A DNA stretch of 64,000 bases from Candidatus Roslinia caecavium (GTDB lineage: Bacteria > Bacillota > Clostridia > Monoglobales > Monoglobaceae): contig CAJFTO010000013.1 of NCBI GenBank assembly GCA_904419955.1, positions 1 to 64,000 of the forward strand, read 5' to 3'. The notes under the pieces were generated by a model, which did no database searches, was not told the origin of the DNA, and was given only the letters and a program-made list of their open reading frames with translations. Below are positions 16,670-25,921 of this stretch, in pieces (the first letter of the stretch is position 1; each line of letters opens with the position of its first letter). The translations under genes and the position numbers were made by a program.

Positions 16670-17134
16670 CTATTTCCGCCTAAATTCTTTTATAATTATA
16701 CCATAATAACGTATAATAAACAAGGCTTGTCTCCTTATCAAATTTACGACTTTATATGTCAAAATTCCGATATAAACGCCCAGCGTGTTTAGGATCAGAT
16801 CGTCGATCTCGCAAACGCCTACGCCAAAAATAAACTGCATGGTTTCTATGACCGCCGAGACGATAAACCCGGTAACCAAAGTCTTTACAAGCGACGCTTT
16901 TCTAAACCCGAACATATAGAACCCGATCGGCGCAAACCAGACTATATTGCCGACAAACAGGTAAATAAAATATTTTAAATCTTCGGCCGCTATACGAAAC
17001 AGGTCGGTGAAAGGAATAAAATTGACTTTTCCGTAATTAAAGGCTCCCGCGATCTCAAAACCGTCTCTGAAAACGGTTATTTTAAACAGCGCAATAATAT
17101 ATATAACAAACACAATATTTATCAGCTTTTTCAT
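16670..17134 (-). CDS. VanZ family membrane protein
   Basis: A 154-residue protein with about four transmembrane segments. KVNFIPFTDLF after the first helix, NIVWFAPIGFY, and the ending ETMQFIFGVGVCEIDDLILNT are the hallmarks of VanZ-like proteins, a broad family named after a teicoplanin-resistance gene but mostly without known function. ATG with GGTGA upstream. It is the last gene of the run DUF2975-HTH-17192 gene-vanZ, so its expression may follow that operon's control. Confidence 0.88.
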   Translation of the reverse strand: MKKLINIVFVIYIIALFKITVFRDGFEIAGAFNYGKVNFIPFTDLFRIAAEDLKYFIYLFVGNIVWFAPIGFYMFGFRKASLVKTLVTGFIVSAVIETMQFIFGVGVCEIDDLILNTLGVYIGILTYKVVNLIRRQALFIIRYYGIIIKEFRRK

Positions 17135-17191
17135 ATTAAATCACCATGGAATAAATTTTATCAAATCAAAGACCTACTCGACGCCCGTCCG

Positions 17192-17899
17192 TCATCTAAC
17201 GTCATATAACTCGCCGCCGACTGATAAAACGCTATCGTCTATCCACTCAAGCTCGTATTCTTCTCCCCAGCCTCCGTAATGCAAAAGCCGATCCCTTACC
17301 TTAAACGTACCTAAAAACAACTCAAGATCACAATCGACGCGTCTTGCATATACAGACGTATCGCCGCCGAGCGCCCCTTGATCCGATCTGACGACCCACG
17401 CCTCTTTGGTCCCGTCCGGCGACGGCGCCGTTTGGGTTACTGTCGTTTCGCCTAACGAGGAAAAAATAAATACGAACCATAGCCACAGCGCCGCCGGTAT
17501 TATGCCTATGCATATTTTAATTATAACGTTTTTCATTTTTATTGAATCTGAGGCGGCGAAAAATATCAACGCCGCCGTTACGGACGAAATAATTATCACG
17601 ATATTCGCGTATACCGCGCTCCCGTTAAAATCGACGGCGAAAAACAACGAAACAGTAAACGCGAGCGCTATGACCGGCATGATCCGTCCGAAAAATACCG
17701 ACCGCTTGGTTTTTACTCTTCTATACCCGACCGACAAAACGGCCGATATCAGTGCGAAAGCTCCGTACGCCGCCGCTAACGCTGCGCAATTTGATGGGAC
17801 GAAACAATATCCGCAAAAATATAACAGCATGTTCAAAGCCGATAAAACGATCAAAAGTCCGCCTAAAAAACAATTAAAATTTTTCTTAACGCTTTGCAT
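17192..17899 (-). CDS. Polytopic membrane protein with DUF5412-like C-terminus
   Basis: A 235-residue protein with five predicted hydrophobic segments in the first 150 residues and an extracytoplasmic C-terminal part reading APSPDGTKEAWVVRSDQGAL and GGDTSVYARRV, a pattern seen in DUF5412-type proteins. Function unknown. ATG at 17899 with GGAGGA placed inside the end of the HTH gene, 3 bp away, so the two are translationally coupled. The last residues are aromatic and acidic and end in GGELYDVR. Confidence 0.6.
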   Translation of the reverse strand: MQSVKKNFNCFLGGLLIVLSALNMLLYFCGYCFVPSNCAALAAAYGAFALISAVLSVGYRRVKTKRSVFFGRIMPVIALAFTVSLFFAVDFNGSAVYANIVIIISSVTAALIFFAASDSIKMKNVIIKICIGIIPAALWLWFVFIFSSLGETTVTQTAPSPDGTKEAWVVRSDQGALGGDTSVYARRVDCDLELFLGTFKVRDRLLHYGGWGEEYELEWIDDSVLSVGGELYDVR

Positions 17900-17902
17900 A
17901 CG

Positions 17903-18109
17903 TCAATCCTCCGTATACTCCAAAATATCTCCGGGCTGGCAGTCCAGGATCCTGCAGATCGCGTCCAGCGTCGAGAACCTAACGGCTTTCGCTTTATTAT
18001 TCTTCAAGATAGAAAGATTCGCGGGCGTAATATCCATCTTATCCGCAAGCTCCATAAGTCCGATCTTTCGCTTCGCCATCATTACGTCCAAATTAACTAC
18101 TATAGCCAT
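17903..18109 (-). CDS. YozG-like HTH transcriptional regulator
   Basis: A 68-residue Cro/CI-type helix-turn-helix protein: MMAKRKIGLMELADKMDITP, then ANLSILKNNKAKAVRFSTLD and LDCQPGDILEY, the consensus of the small YozG-type regulators. These are found beside DUF2975 genes, as here: the DUF2975 stop and this ATG are separated by one base. It probably binds the palindromic operator at 18629-18660 in its own promoter. That autoregulation is inferred from position and from the family habit. Confidence 0.85.
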   Translation of the reverse strand: MAIVVNLDVMMAKRKIGLMELADKMDITPANLSILKNNKAKAVRFSTLDAICRILDCQPGDILEYTED

Positions 18110-18110
18110 C

Positions 18111-18563
18111 TCACACCGTCCAATCGTTTTCTTCTTTATACAAGATCGCCCGCTTAAATATATCTTTCAAAGTCAGACAAAATAATCCGCCGAGTATAAA
18201 AACCATTACTACGATAACCGTCGATACGGAAAATATAAATACGCATTTCACAACATAAGCCAGCGCGATAATCCCGCACGCTACAGCCATCCGCTTTAAA
18301 CAAACTACGTTTTTATTTACAAACGGGTTGCCGCCTGACAGCGTTTTATACATCAGTTTTAAATTGAACAAAATATATACCGCGCAGACGCCTGAGATAA
18401 ACAATATCATTATAAACAAAATAAGTCTGCCTTGGCTGTAATTATAAAATCTGTTTATAGTATTTGAAAAAATCGGCGTCAAAACGACGCAGACTATCCC
18501 CAAATAAAACATGACGTCGATAATCACTATTGTCGCCGTTTGAATGATATTCTTTTCACGCAT
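18111..18563 (-). CDS. DUF2975 membrane protein
   Basis: A 150-residue protein with four transmembrane segments and the DUF2975 features NTINRFYNYSQGRLILFIMI and the loop GGNPFVNKNVVCLKRMA. Such proteins are paired with small YozG regulators in Firmicutes; their role is unknown, perhaps sensing at the membrane. The ATG at 18563 has GGAGGCGG upstream. Longer frames would overlap the -10 region and are rejected. First gene of a four-gene operon. Confidence 0.85.
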   Translation of the reverse strand: MREKNIIQTATIVIIDVMFYLGIVCVVLTPIFSNTINRFYNYSQGRLILFIMILFISGVCAVYILFNLKLMYKTLSGGNPFVNKNVVCLKRMAVACGIIALAYVVKCVFIFSVSTVIVVMVFILGGLFCLTLKDIFKRAILYKEENDWTV

Positions 18564-18602
18564 TGCAAAGCCGCCTCCAAAATCTAAAATTTTCATGTAT
18601 AA

Positions 18603-18660
18603 ATTATAACACACCTCTTTTCAAAAATCAATAAATATTTATTGTTTATCAATAAATATT
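18603..18660 (-). promoter_or_regulatory. Promoter with palindromic operator for the DUF2975-HTH operon
   Basis: On the minus strand TTGATT (18631-18626), 17 bp, TATAAT (18608-18603). A perfect 16-bp palindrome, CAATAAATATTTATTG (18629-18644), overlaps the -35, and a second copy of its left half, CAATAAATATTTA, starts at 18650. An inner inverted repeat TTATTG/CAATAA (18639-18655) links them. This is a plausible site for the YozG-like regulator. Confidence 0.75.
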
Positions 18661-18683
18661 TACTACGCGATTCTATCATTGCG

Positions 18684-18712
18684 CAAAAAAAGACCCGCGC
18701 TTTACGCGCAGG
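18684..18712 (-). terminator. Terminator of mecA
   Basis: On the minus strand CCTGCGC pairs with GCGCGGG (one T-G pair) across a 5-nt loop, followed by TCTTTTTTTG. It lies just after the mecA stop codon. Confidence 0.85.
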
Positions 18713-18735
18713 CCGGAGCGTAGTATTCAGTTTGC

Positions 18736-19428
18736 TTACATATACAGAGCTATCTTATTCAGCGCAGATTCCGGGATCATCAGTTTTCCGTATTCGTTCA
18801 ATATTCCAAACATCAAAGGCGTGGCGCTGCAATTTTCTCCGAACTCGGACAAGCGCGAACATATCTTAGAAGATTTTCTCTTTTCCTCGGCTCTCAGAAC
18901 GATATAGTAGTTTTCTTCGAGCTTATACAATCTGCTGTCGCCCTTAAATTTGCCGCCGACCGTTTTGGCCGCCGAGCAAACCGCGTCAAACTCCACAAAC
19001 TTAAAGATATGGGTGAACTGTTTATCAGCCGTTCTTCTAAACTCGCTCGTCGCCTTCTTCGCTCTGCTCTTACTTGCGTCGTACGTTTCAAGGTCGTCGC
19101 TCGTGACCTTGCTGCGTATCTCTCTGCGCTTTATATGCCCTTTATACGAACATTGCTCTATGGCTTTTTCCAGCTCGAGCTCGCTCTCGATCTTGGTGAT
19201 GAACAGTCCGAACCCCTCGTCGCCGTGCGGCTCCGTCTCGACAAACAGCTTGGCTCCGTCCACAAAAAATTCCATGTCCCGCTCCGCTTTCCTGATCGCC
19301 TTCCAGAACATATCCTGAACCTGAGGCGTATTCTGAGAAATGCTTTTTATACTGACGTTCCAGGCCTTCGCCTCGTCGTCGTCTATCATTACTTTGATTT
19401 TGTTGCTATTAATTTTTTCGATTTTCAT
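18736..19428 (-). CDS. mecA: Adaptor protein MecA
   Basis: A 230-residue MecA/YpbH protein. MecA brings substrates to the ClpC-ClpP protease and, in Bacillus, blocks competence by delivering ComK. The N-terminal domain starts MKIEKINSNKIKVMIDDDE; the C-terminal ClpC-binding domain (about 120-230) includes YKLEENYYIVLR and GILNEYGKLMI. A basic linker with KSRAKKATSEFRR separates them. ATG with GGGGAG upstream. Single gene with its own terminator; the 5' gap leads to the RNA candidate. Confidence 0.92.
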   Translation of the reverse strand: MKIEKINSNKIKVMIDDDEAKAWNVSIKSISQNTPQVQDMFWKAIRKAERDMEFFVDGAKLFVETEPHGDEGFGLFITKIESELELEKAIEQCSYKGHIKRREIRSKVTSDDLETYDASKSRAKKATSEFRRTADKQFTHIFKFVEFDAVCSAAKTVGGKFKGDSRLYKLEENYYIVLRAEEKRKSSKICSRLSEFGENCSATPLMFGILNEYGKLMIPESALNKIALYM

Positions 19429-19774
19429 ATACTTCTCCCCGTGTCAATCACAACTAATTCTATTTCAAATTATTGATCCGCTTTATAAAATAATATGAAT
19501 ATCATTTTATTTAAATATACGCATTAAGTTGATCTTTTAAGACGATTTTATTTGAAATATTCACTTCGATTAAAAGCCTATATCTTCGAATCCAGTATAT
19601 TAGTTCCGAGCCGCATAAGCAATAATCAATTAATATAAATTTCAAATTAAAATCACATTGAATATTATATATATTTTTTTCCATAATGCAATGCAAATAA
19701 TAATTATATAATAATTTGTAAACCATCTGTAAAATATCATAAAATCGGCGTAACAAAATCGCAATATTTTCTTA

Positions 19775-19802
19775 TTGTAATTTTCAGAAAATGTGATATA
19801 AT
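19775..19802 (+). promoter_or_regulatory. Extended -10 promoter for the structured RNA candidate
   Basis: TTGTAA (19775-19780), 16 bp, TATAAT (19797-19802), with TG one base before the -10. Transcription would start near 19809, inside an 8-bp inverted repeat ATAGGTTT/AAACCTAT (19801-19842). No open reading frame follows before the rsmD promoter. The rest of the 870-bp mecA-rsmD gap (19429-19770 and 20060-20150) is AT-rich with nothing recognised. Confidence 0.65.
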
Positions 19803-19808
19803 AGGTTT

Positions 19809-20055
19809 GTAAGTGAAAAACTTTCAATTTATAAAAACCTATAATTTGAATAATTCATCCCTGCGATGTTTGTATATTAGGTCATAATGTAAAACCAACA
19901 CTTATTTTAAGGGATTAATTCTCCGGCGGCGGCGCACATGCCTCACGTCTTAGGACGTCCAGTGGACTTGTAAAGTCTCCGGGTGCTTTCCCACCTGGCT
20001 TCCAGGTTTTTACTTTAGCCAATCTACGGCACTTGCGGGGATTATTTTTATTTTA
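19809..20055 (+). ncRNA. Candidate structured noncoding RNA, class unknown
   Basis: A promoter-driven, non-coding stretch. Its GC-rich core (19917-20043) is closed by AATTCTCCG (19917-19925) and CGGGGATT (20036-20043), with two T-G pairs that would be A-C mismatches on the other strand, so the plus strand is favoured. A T-rich tail follows. Inside are the hairpins ACGTC/GACGT and GGACTT/AAGTCT, plus two mutually exclusive stems: CCAGTGG (19959-19965) with CCACCTGG (19991-19998), or ACCTGG (19993-19998) with CCAGGT (20002-20007) followed by TTTTTAC. I could not match it to a known class; 6S RNA or a riboswitch-like attenuator are possibilities. Confidence 0.5.
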
Positions 20056-20152
20056 ATTATGCTTTATCTTTAATTATCGCCGCGTTTTCCGCGGGTATCT
20101 TCTTATATAGCTCTAAAAGCTCTCATATATCTCTGTTTTGTTACAAAACTAC

Positions 20153-20181
20153 TTGACAAAATCGCTTTTATGATATATAAA
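20153..20181 (+). promoter_or_regulatory. Sigma-A promoter for rsmD-coaD
   Basis: TTGACA (20153-20158), 17 bp, TATAAA (20176-20181). It lies about 127 bp before the rsmD start and downstream of the RNA candidate, so rsmD need not depend on read-through from that RNA. Confidence 0.75.
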
Positions 20182-20307
20182 TATAAGGTATATAATTATA
20201 TTTTTATGTAGTTATCTCGGTTTGTATCGCAGATATAATTTTTTATGTCGAAAAATTATTTGTTACGCGCTATTGAACCGATAGAGAATACTTTAGGAGG
20301 TTTTGTT

Positions 20308-21349
<1,042 letters not shown>

Positions 21350-21388
21350 TTTTCAAGACCTACATCATTACTCAGGAGGTAGTTTACA

Positions 21389-21904
21389 ATGGATGCTTTA
21401 GAATTGTTAGACGAGTTAGAGGATATAATCGATAAAGGCGCTGCCGTACCTTTTTCTGGCCGCTGTATCCTCGAAAAAGACGAGCTCTTGGATATACTTC
21501 AAGAAATCAAGTTAAAACTTCCGGACGATCTCAAGCAGGCTAAGTGGATCAAGGAAGAAAGAAACAGGATCATCCAGGAGGCTCAGGCCGAGGCGGACAA
21601 CCTTATCAAAACCGCCGAAGACAAGATCATAGCTATGGTGAACGAAAACGAGATCACCAAGAAAGCTATAGTTCAGGGCAATCAACTGATGGAACAGGCG
21701 CGCGACAACGCTCAGCAGATCCAGGATTCTTCTTACGCATACGCGGATAATCTGCTCGAAACGGTCGAAAAAGTCGTTTTGAGTTCGATGAAGGATATGG
21801 AACAGTGCATTTCTATCGTTCGTAACAACAGAAACGAGCTCAGAAATAACAACGCCGTAAGTTCTCAGAACTTGGCGCCCGCGCCGAGCGAGAACGCAAA
21901 CTAA
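21389..21904 (+). CDS. Coiled-coil protein (ATPase-subunit-B/DivIVA-like) next to coaD
   Basis: A 171-residue acidic, mostly helical protein. Residues 1-50 are a small folded region (MDALELLDELEDIIDKGAAV, PFSGRCILEKDELLDIL); from about 50 to 150 it is a coiled coil with KWIKEERNRIIQEAQAEADN. Similar proteins follow coaD in many Clostridia and are often annotated as ATP synthase F0 subunit B-like or DivIVA-like by coiled-coil resemblance only. It has no membrane segment, so a true F-type b subunit is unlikely. AGGAGG is placed 10 bp before the ATG. A strong terminator follows. Confidence 0.65.
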   Translation: MDALELLDELEDIIDKGAAVPFSGRCILEKDELLDILQEIKLKLPDDLKQAKWIKEERNRIIQEAQAEADNLIKTAEDKIIAMVNENEITKKAIVQGNQLMEQARDNAQQIQDSSYAYADNLLETVEKVVLSSMKDMEQCISIVRNNRNELRNNNAVSSQNLAPAPSENAN

Positions 21905-21927
21905 TTATATCCGAAGGCGCTTTCTCC

Positions 21928-21961
21928 GGCCAAATGCATCGCGTCATTTGGCCTTTTGTTT
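21928..21961 (+). terminator. Terminator of the rsmD-coaD operon
   Basis: GGCCAAATG (21928-21936) pairs perfectly with CATTTGGCC (21945-21953), then TTTTGTTTT. It lies 24 bp past the last stop codon. Confidence 0.95.
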
Positions 21962-22147
21962 TGCCTTGAATATTGGATTAAATTTAGACGGCGTCTTAAA
22001 TCGGTATTTGGGGCCGGCGCTCCTATCTCGTAGCTCCTTTTTGACTTATACGAAAATACTTCGAAATAATAATAAAACGAGCATAAACAGCTCGTCTTAG
22101 ACCTAATAAACTAATTATATAGTTCTCTCGCTCAAATCAACCCGGCG

Positions 22148-22390
22148 TTATTGAATTTCCTGTTCTAACTTATGAAACACGGGCGCGTCAAAAAATTCGA
22201 CCAACGAAATCCCTAAACCGTCGCATAGCTTTTTGATAGTAACGATTCCGGGATTTTTACTTGATCCATTCAATATATTTTTTACAGTTGACGGAGGAAC
22301 CGCCGCAAGCGTTGATAATCTACTGACAGTGATCTCATTTTGAGCGCATAATTCTAATATTCTGTGAACGACAGCGCTACGCGTATCCAT
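22148..22390 (-). CDS. XRE-family helix-turn-helix regulator
   Basis: An 80-residue single-domain DNA-binding protein: HRILELCAQNEITVSRLSTL, AAVPPSTVKNILNG and IKKLCDGLGISLVEFFD. The pattern is that of short Cro/CI-like regulators in Clostridia. The ATG follows GGGTGAG. It is isolated between the coaD operon and a membrane protein gene, each about 190 bp away, so its target is not indicated by context. Confidence 0.85.
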   Translation of the reverse strand: MDTRSAVVHRILELCAQNEITVSRLSTLAAVPPSTVKNILNGSSKNPGIVTIKKLCDGLGISLVEFFDAPVFHKLEQEIQ

Positions 22391-22583
22391 TTTTTCTCAC
22401 CCATCCATATATAGTCTATCCAAATTCTAAAATATAAAAATAATTATTTTATCCCTTTTACGCGCTTCTATCGTCCAAAGCGCCGGATAATACCTTAAAT
22501 TAGCTGATATCGAGCGTGATTCCTCACAAAAAGCCAATAGAATACGTCTGCTCCCGCCAAATTCTAATTAACTCTTTTGCCTA

Positions 22584-23153
22584 TCAATTATTCTCTCTAT
22601 CCGCATAAACGGCGATCCCGTCTTCAAATCTAATATTATACGTATACGGATCGATCATATCGTCGCCGTAACCAAGATAATAATCGAATACTTCCCAGCC
22701 GCCGTACTCCGATATAGCGTCCGGCTCGCCTAAAATTTCAATCGCTTCCGCCTTGGTCATACCGACAAAATCGTATTTCTTTTCGAGATCATCTATCATA
22801 TAAAAGCGGATCTCCTCGTTTTCGTCCCATTTTTCTCTGGTGTATACGGAAGAATAGAGTCCCGCCGCGTTGTAGATTATCCCGTTGACCATAAGCGCCG
22901 AAAGCGCGGCGATCGTCAGACAGAGCGGGAGCGCTAAACCGGCTTTTTTCTTTTTGCCGATCGCAATCGTCGCCGCTATTGCGCATAGATAAATAGTTAC
23001 AAATACCGCTTTCAAAAGCCCGTTACCGAACTGATTGACAAATCCGTCTACCATGAAAAATATAAGCGACGCGCACGCGATCCCGCACCCAAGCGCGACA
23101 AGGATTATGTATAGAGCTATGTTGTTTATTATTTTTCCTGTTTTAGATCTCAT
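22584..23153 (-). CDS. Membrane protein with SmpA/BamE-like C-terminal motif
   Basis: A 189-residue protein with three hydrophobic segments (about 10-32, 44-65, 70-92), then an external domain with GMTKAEAIEILGEPDAISEY, a motif shared with the SmpA/BamE fold, and GWEVFDYYLGYGDD. Function unknown. The ATG at 23153 follows GGGGCGG; an upstream in-frame GTG would place the ribosome site inside the gene. A 272-bp gap separates it from the beta-propeller gene. Confidence 0.6.
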   Translation of the reverse strand: MRSKTGKIINNIALYIILVALGCGIACASLIFFMVDGFVNQFGNGLLKAVFVTIYLCAIAATIAIGKKKKAGLALPLCLTIAALSALMVNGIIYNAAGLYSSVYTREKWDENEEIRFYMIDDLEKKYDFVGMTKAEAIEILGEPDAISEYGGWEVFDYYLGYGDDMIDPYTYNIRFEDGIAVYADRENN

Positions 23154-23280
23154 AATACCGCCCCGAGACCATTGTACCATACGTTTGTTATAATGTAAAT
23201 ATAATTTAATAAATTAGAGGATCGTTCGCAGATATTAAATAAAAAAGCGAATCGCAATGTTAACGCGTTTAGATAACCAA

Positions 23281-23306
23281 AGCCGGGCGCCAAAAAGCGT
23301 CCGGCT
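23281..23306. other. Hairpin after the beta-propeller gene
   Basis: AGCCGGGCGC and GCGTCCGGCT form a 10-bp stem (one G-T) with a CAAAAA loop. It lies 120 bp past the 23426 stop on the minus strand but lacks a T-run, so terminator function is doubtful. Confidence 0.35.
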
Positions 23307-23425
23307 CCATAATATATATCGACAAGAGGCTGTCAAAAAATCCGTCGGTGTTGTAAATAAATCATGCAAAAAAAACAATACCGTTTCCTCTATACGCGTC
23401 GGCTAAAAAAACATAAATCCCGCCG

Positions 23426-24325
23426 CTACCAGCCTCTGCTGTCCATGTTAAGATCGCCTACAAGAGATTTCAGACCGTATTTTATCACGTATTTCTTATC
23501 GGCGTTAAAGTCCCACAATTTCAGGGACAAGCTAAATTTATTCTTTAAACTGTACGATCTCGCCGTATATATAGCGTATCTGCCGTCGGCGGTAAAGCAA
23601 TACGTTCCCACGTCCGAATCGCCGAGGATCTTGCTCTCCGACGGATTGTTCCAGTTCATGACTCTCAATCTTTGATCGTCCTCGCTCAACTTATAAAGCA
23701 GCATAGAGTCGCAGACGACCGGCTCTATTCCTTGAGTCATCTCTATATCGGTCTTTGTGATAAAGTTATAGACGTGTATATATCCGTTATAATCGTAAAA
23801 CAAAAGGTTTCCGTTCTCAGCCCATGAATATACTTTCGATATTCTGCCGTAGACCTCGGTGACCTCGCTGACGTAACCGGTCAGCATATCGAAATGCATC
23901 ATTCTCTTGTCGTTGAGGATAACCGTGAAGTTATCGCTGCCGTGCACGCGCCTCAGCGAGCTGATCTTCTCGACGGTACTGTAGAAAGTATAGTTCTCTC
24001 CGGTTTGGAAATTATACGTCATAACCTCGTATTTGTTCCCGGGAGCCGTCCTGTAATAGATTATTACGTTGTTGTCCTGTAAATAATTTGGATCCCTGCC
24101 GTTTAGATTCGTGTAAGATACCTCTCCTCCCATCAAAGATTGTACTTTTACGATTCCTCTGTTATATGTCGGATCGTCCATCAAAACGTTGCCTATTTCG
24201 GCGAATTTGGGATCGTCGCCCGGCAGCGTCCGCTCCGTGCCGTTCCACAAAAAATAGAAACCTACGCCCAAAGCGCATAAAATTATAACCGCCAAAGCTA
24301 TTACCGCAATTCTGTTTTTGCCCAC
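23426..24325 (-). CDS. Membrane-anchored beta-propeller-like protein
   Basis: About 299 residues. A short basic start (VGKNRIAVIALAVIILCALG) is a signal anchor; the outer part has repeats of the type seen in TolB-like or DUF5050 propellers, such as TAPGNKYEVMTYNFQTGEN, KVYSWAENGNLLFYDYNGYI and CFTADGRYAIYTARSYSL. No catalytic motif was noticed. The start is ambiguous: an ATG at 24331 follows GGAGGA without spacing, while the GTG at 24325 has 7 bp of spacing and is preferred. Function unknown; a role at the cell surface is likely. Confidence 0.6.
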   Translation of the reverse strand: MGKNRIAVIALAVIILCALGVGFYFLWNGTERTLPGDDPKFAEIGNVLMDDPTYNRGIVKVQSLMGGEVSYTNLNGRDPNYLQDNNVIIYYRTAPGNKYEVMTYNFQTGENYTFYSTVEKISSLRRVHGSDNFTVILNDKRMMHFDMLTGYVSEVTEVYGRISKVYSWAENGNLLFYDYNGYIHVYNFITKTDIEMTQGIEPVVCDSMLLYKLSEDDQRLRVMNWNNPSESKILGDSDVGTYCFTADGRYAIYTARSYSLKNKFSLSLKLWDFNADKKYVIKYGLKSLVGDLNMDSRGW

Positions 24326-24466
24326 ATCCATTCCTCCGTTGCCAATAAAGTACGTCGATCTATAATAAACTCGCTCAATAAAGCTAAGATCGCTAAATAT
24401 CGCCTGTATTTAAGATATAATTTAAGTCTGCGAAATGCAGATCGTATCAACTTCCGCGCCGCTCAA

Positions 24467-24976
24467 TCAACTTGTGGCGTCCAGCAACGCTCTGTCCCAC
24501 TTCGAATTTGCGTCGGCGACGTTAGTTTTAAGCTGATCGAAGACCAAATCTACGATCTCGCGGTCGTCCTTCTCCGCTTCCGCGGCTTTAACAAGCTCGA
24601 ACGCGTCTACGTACAGCGCGATTATCCCGCTTAAGTTATTCGCCAGAACCGTATCCACCTCGCTGAGCTGCGCGTTTTCGACAGCCGCGGCGTTGGCCTC
24701 GGCGATCGCGCCCGCGTCGTAATATATCTCGTTGAACCTTACCCACCACATCTCGTTTATCTCGCTCGATTCTATATTTATAAGCTCGTTCGTCTTCGCC
24801 TCAAGCTCGGTAAACGACCAGTATATATCCCCGAACTCGACCGCGGCGGCCGAGGCGGCGGGCTGTATATCCGGCGCCGTATTCTCGTCAGTATTTCTCC
24901 GAACCATCGCGTTTCCGCAAGCTGTAGAAATAAAACAAAAAACCAAGCACGTAAGTATAACCAAAGTTTTTCGCAT
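24467..24976 (-). CDS. Lipoprotein of unknown function
   Basis: A 169-residue exported protein with a lipobox (CFISTAC, Cys at about 20), a short Asn/Ala-rich linker and an alpha-helical body without cysteines, rich in Glu and Ala (ELEAKTNELINIESSEINEM). The composition suggests a helical bundle. A strong promoter lies at 25066-25094. No family recognised. Its stop codon lies 140 bp before the start of the beta-propeller gene on the same strand. Confidence 0.7.
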   Translation of the reverse strand: MRKTLVILTCLVFCFISTACGNAMVRRNTDENTAPDIQPAASAAAVEFGDIYWSFTELEAKTNELINIESSEINEMWWVRFNEIYYDAGAIAEANAAAVENAQLSEVDTVLANNLSGIIALYVDAFELVKAAEAEKDDREIVDLVFDQLKTNVADANSKWDRALLDATS

Positions 24977-25065
24977 TTCTATTCTCCCAAAACAGTGTAA
25001 CTTATATGTATATATCCCCTTATTACAAAAACGAATATCGTTTCATGTAGTATTTTATATAAATA

Positions 25066-25094
25066 AGTATAAAATATGTAACTTTAAGTGTCAA
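25066..25094 (-). promoter_or_regulatory. Strong sigma-A promoter for the lipoprotein gene
   Basis: TTGACA (25094-25089), 17 bp, TATACT (25071-25066), about 90 bp upstream of the start codon at 24976. AT-rich surroundings. Confidence 0.85.
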
Positions 25095-25186
25095 CATTCG
25101 TAACGTATAAATAAAAATTAGTCATACAATTGTTATAATTTTGTCATATTAATCCGTTCGATCAAAGCCTGTTTTAATATAAAACC

Positions 25187-25222
25187 GCAAAAATAAAAGG
25201 GAATAACGCGTCGTTACTCCCT
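25187..25222 (-). terminator. Terminator of def
   Basis: An 11-bp inverted repeat with one mismatch, AGGGAATAACG (25198-25208) and CGTTACTCCCT (25212-25222), is followed on the minus strand by TTTATTTTTG. It lies 33 bp past the def stop codon. Confidence 0.85.
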
Positions 25223-25254
25223 ATGTATGATCGTATTAAAATCCGCAGATCGAA

Positions 25255-25707
25255 TCAATCCTCGACCCATTCGATCACCTTATCGATAAACATCTTACCC
25301 TCAAGATGGTCCAGCTCGTGACAAAACGCTCTCGCCAGAAGCCCCTCGCCCGTATATTCTACAGTCTCGCCGTCTCTGTTTAAAGCTCTGACGGTCACCT
25401 TATTCGGTCTGGTCACAAGTCCGTATTTTCCGGGATAGCTGAGGCAGCCCTCCGCGTCGGTCTGTTCTCCCTCCGCGCTGATTATTTCAGGGTTTATAAG
25501 CTCTATGACCCCTTCGCCCAGATCTATGACAACCACTCTCCTGAGCACGCCTACCTGCGGCGCCGCGAGTCCGACGCCTTCCGCTTCATGCAGCGTGTCT
25601 ATCATATCGTCGAGCAACATGGTTATCCTGCCGTCTATTTTCTGAACGGGTCTGCATTTCTTGGTAAGAACCGAGTCCCCATACTTAACTATTTTCCTTA
25701 TCGCCAT
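25255..25707 (-). CDS. def: Peptide deformylase
   Basis: Def removes the formyl group from nascent proteins. A 150-residue enzyme with the three metal motifs GVGLAAPQVG, EGCLS and HELDHLEG. The ATG at 25707 (MAIRKIVKYG) follows AGGAGG; an upstream GTG/ATG would include that site. In many Firmicutes def adjoins fmt. Here it lies about 10 kb downstream of fmt at the end of the same directional block, after thiN. Confidence 0.97.
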   Translation of the reverse strand: MAIRKIVKYGDSVLTKKCRPVQKIDGRITMLLDDMIDTLHEAEGVGLAAPQVGVLRRVVVIDLGEGVIELINPEIISAEGEQTDAEGCLSYPGKYGLVTRPNKVTVRALNRDGETVEYTGEGLLARAFCHELDHLEGKMFIDKVIEWVED

Positions 25708-25921
25708 TACTTCTTCCTCCTGTCTATTTAGCTCCATATATCGCTTGATCCCGCCGCGCCCAACAAACGGGCGGCGCGGAATAATAAACCTATGTAAAGC
25801 GGATCGGCGTCCGTTAAAACCGGCGAGCCGCCGCGTTTAGATATAGAACCGGCCGGCTCCGTATCCGCCGTCGCCGTCTAAACGCATACGGGCTTTGCCC
25901 GCAAATTTATCAAACGGCTTA

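Noticed and set aside
19434-19446. TTGACA just upstream of mecA as its -35
   Set aside because: It lies only about 12 bp from the mecA start codon, too close for a promoter serving mecA.
19511-19827. Two minus-strand open frames in the AT-rich gap after mecA
   Set aside because: Very AT-rich, no ribosome site, no similarity pattern; they overlap the promoter region of the RNA candidate.
21389-21904. Annotation as ATP synthase subunit b
   Set aside because: No membrane anchor and no atp genes nearby; the likeness is only coiled-coil composition.
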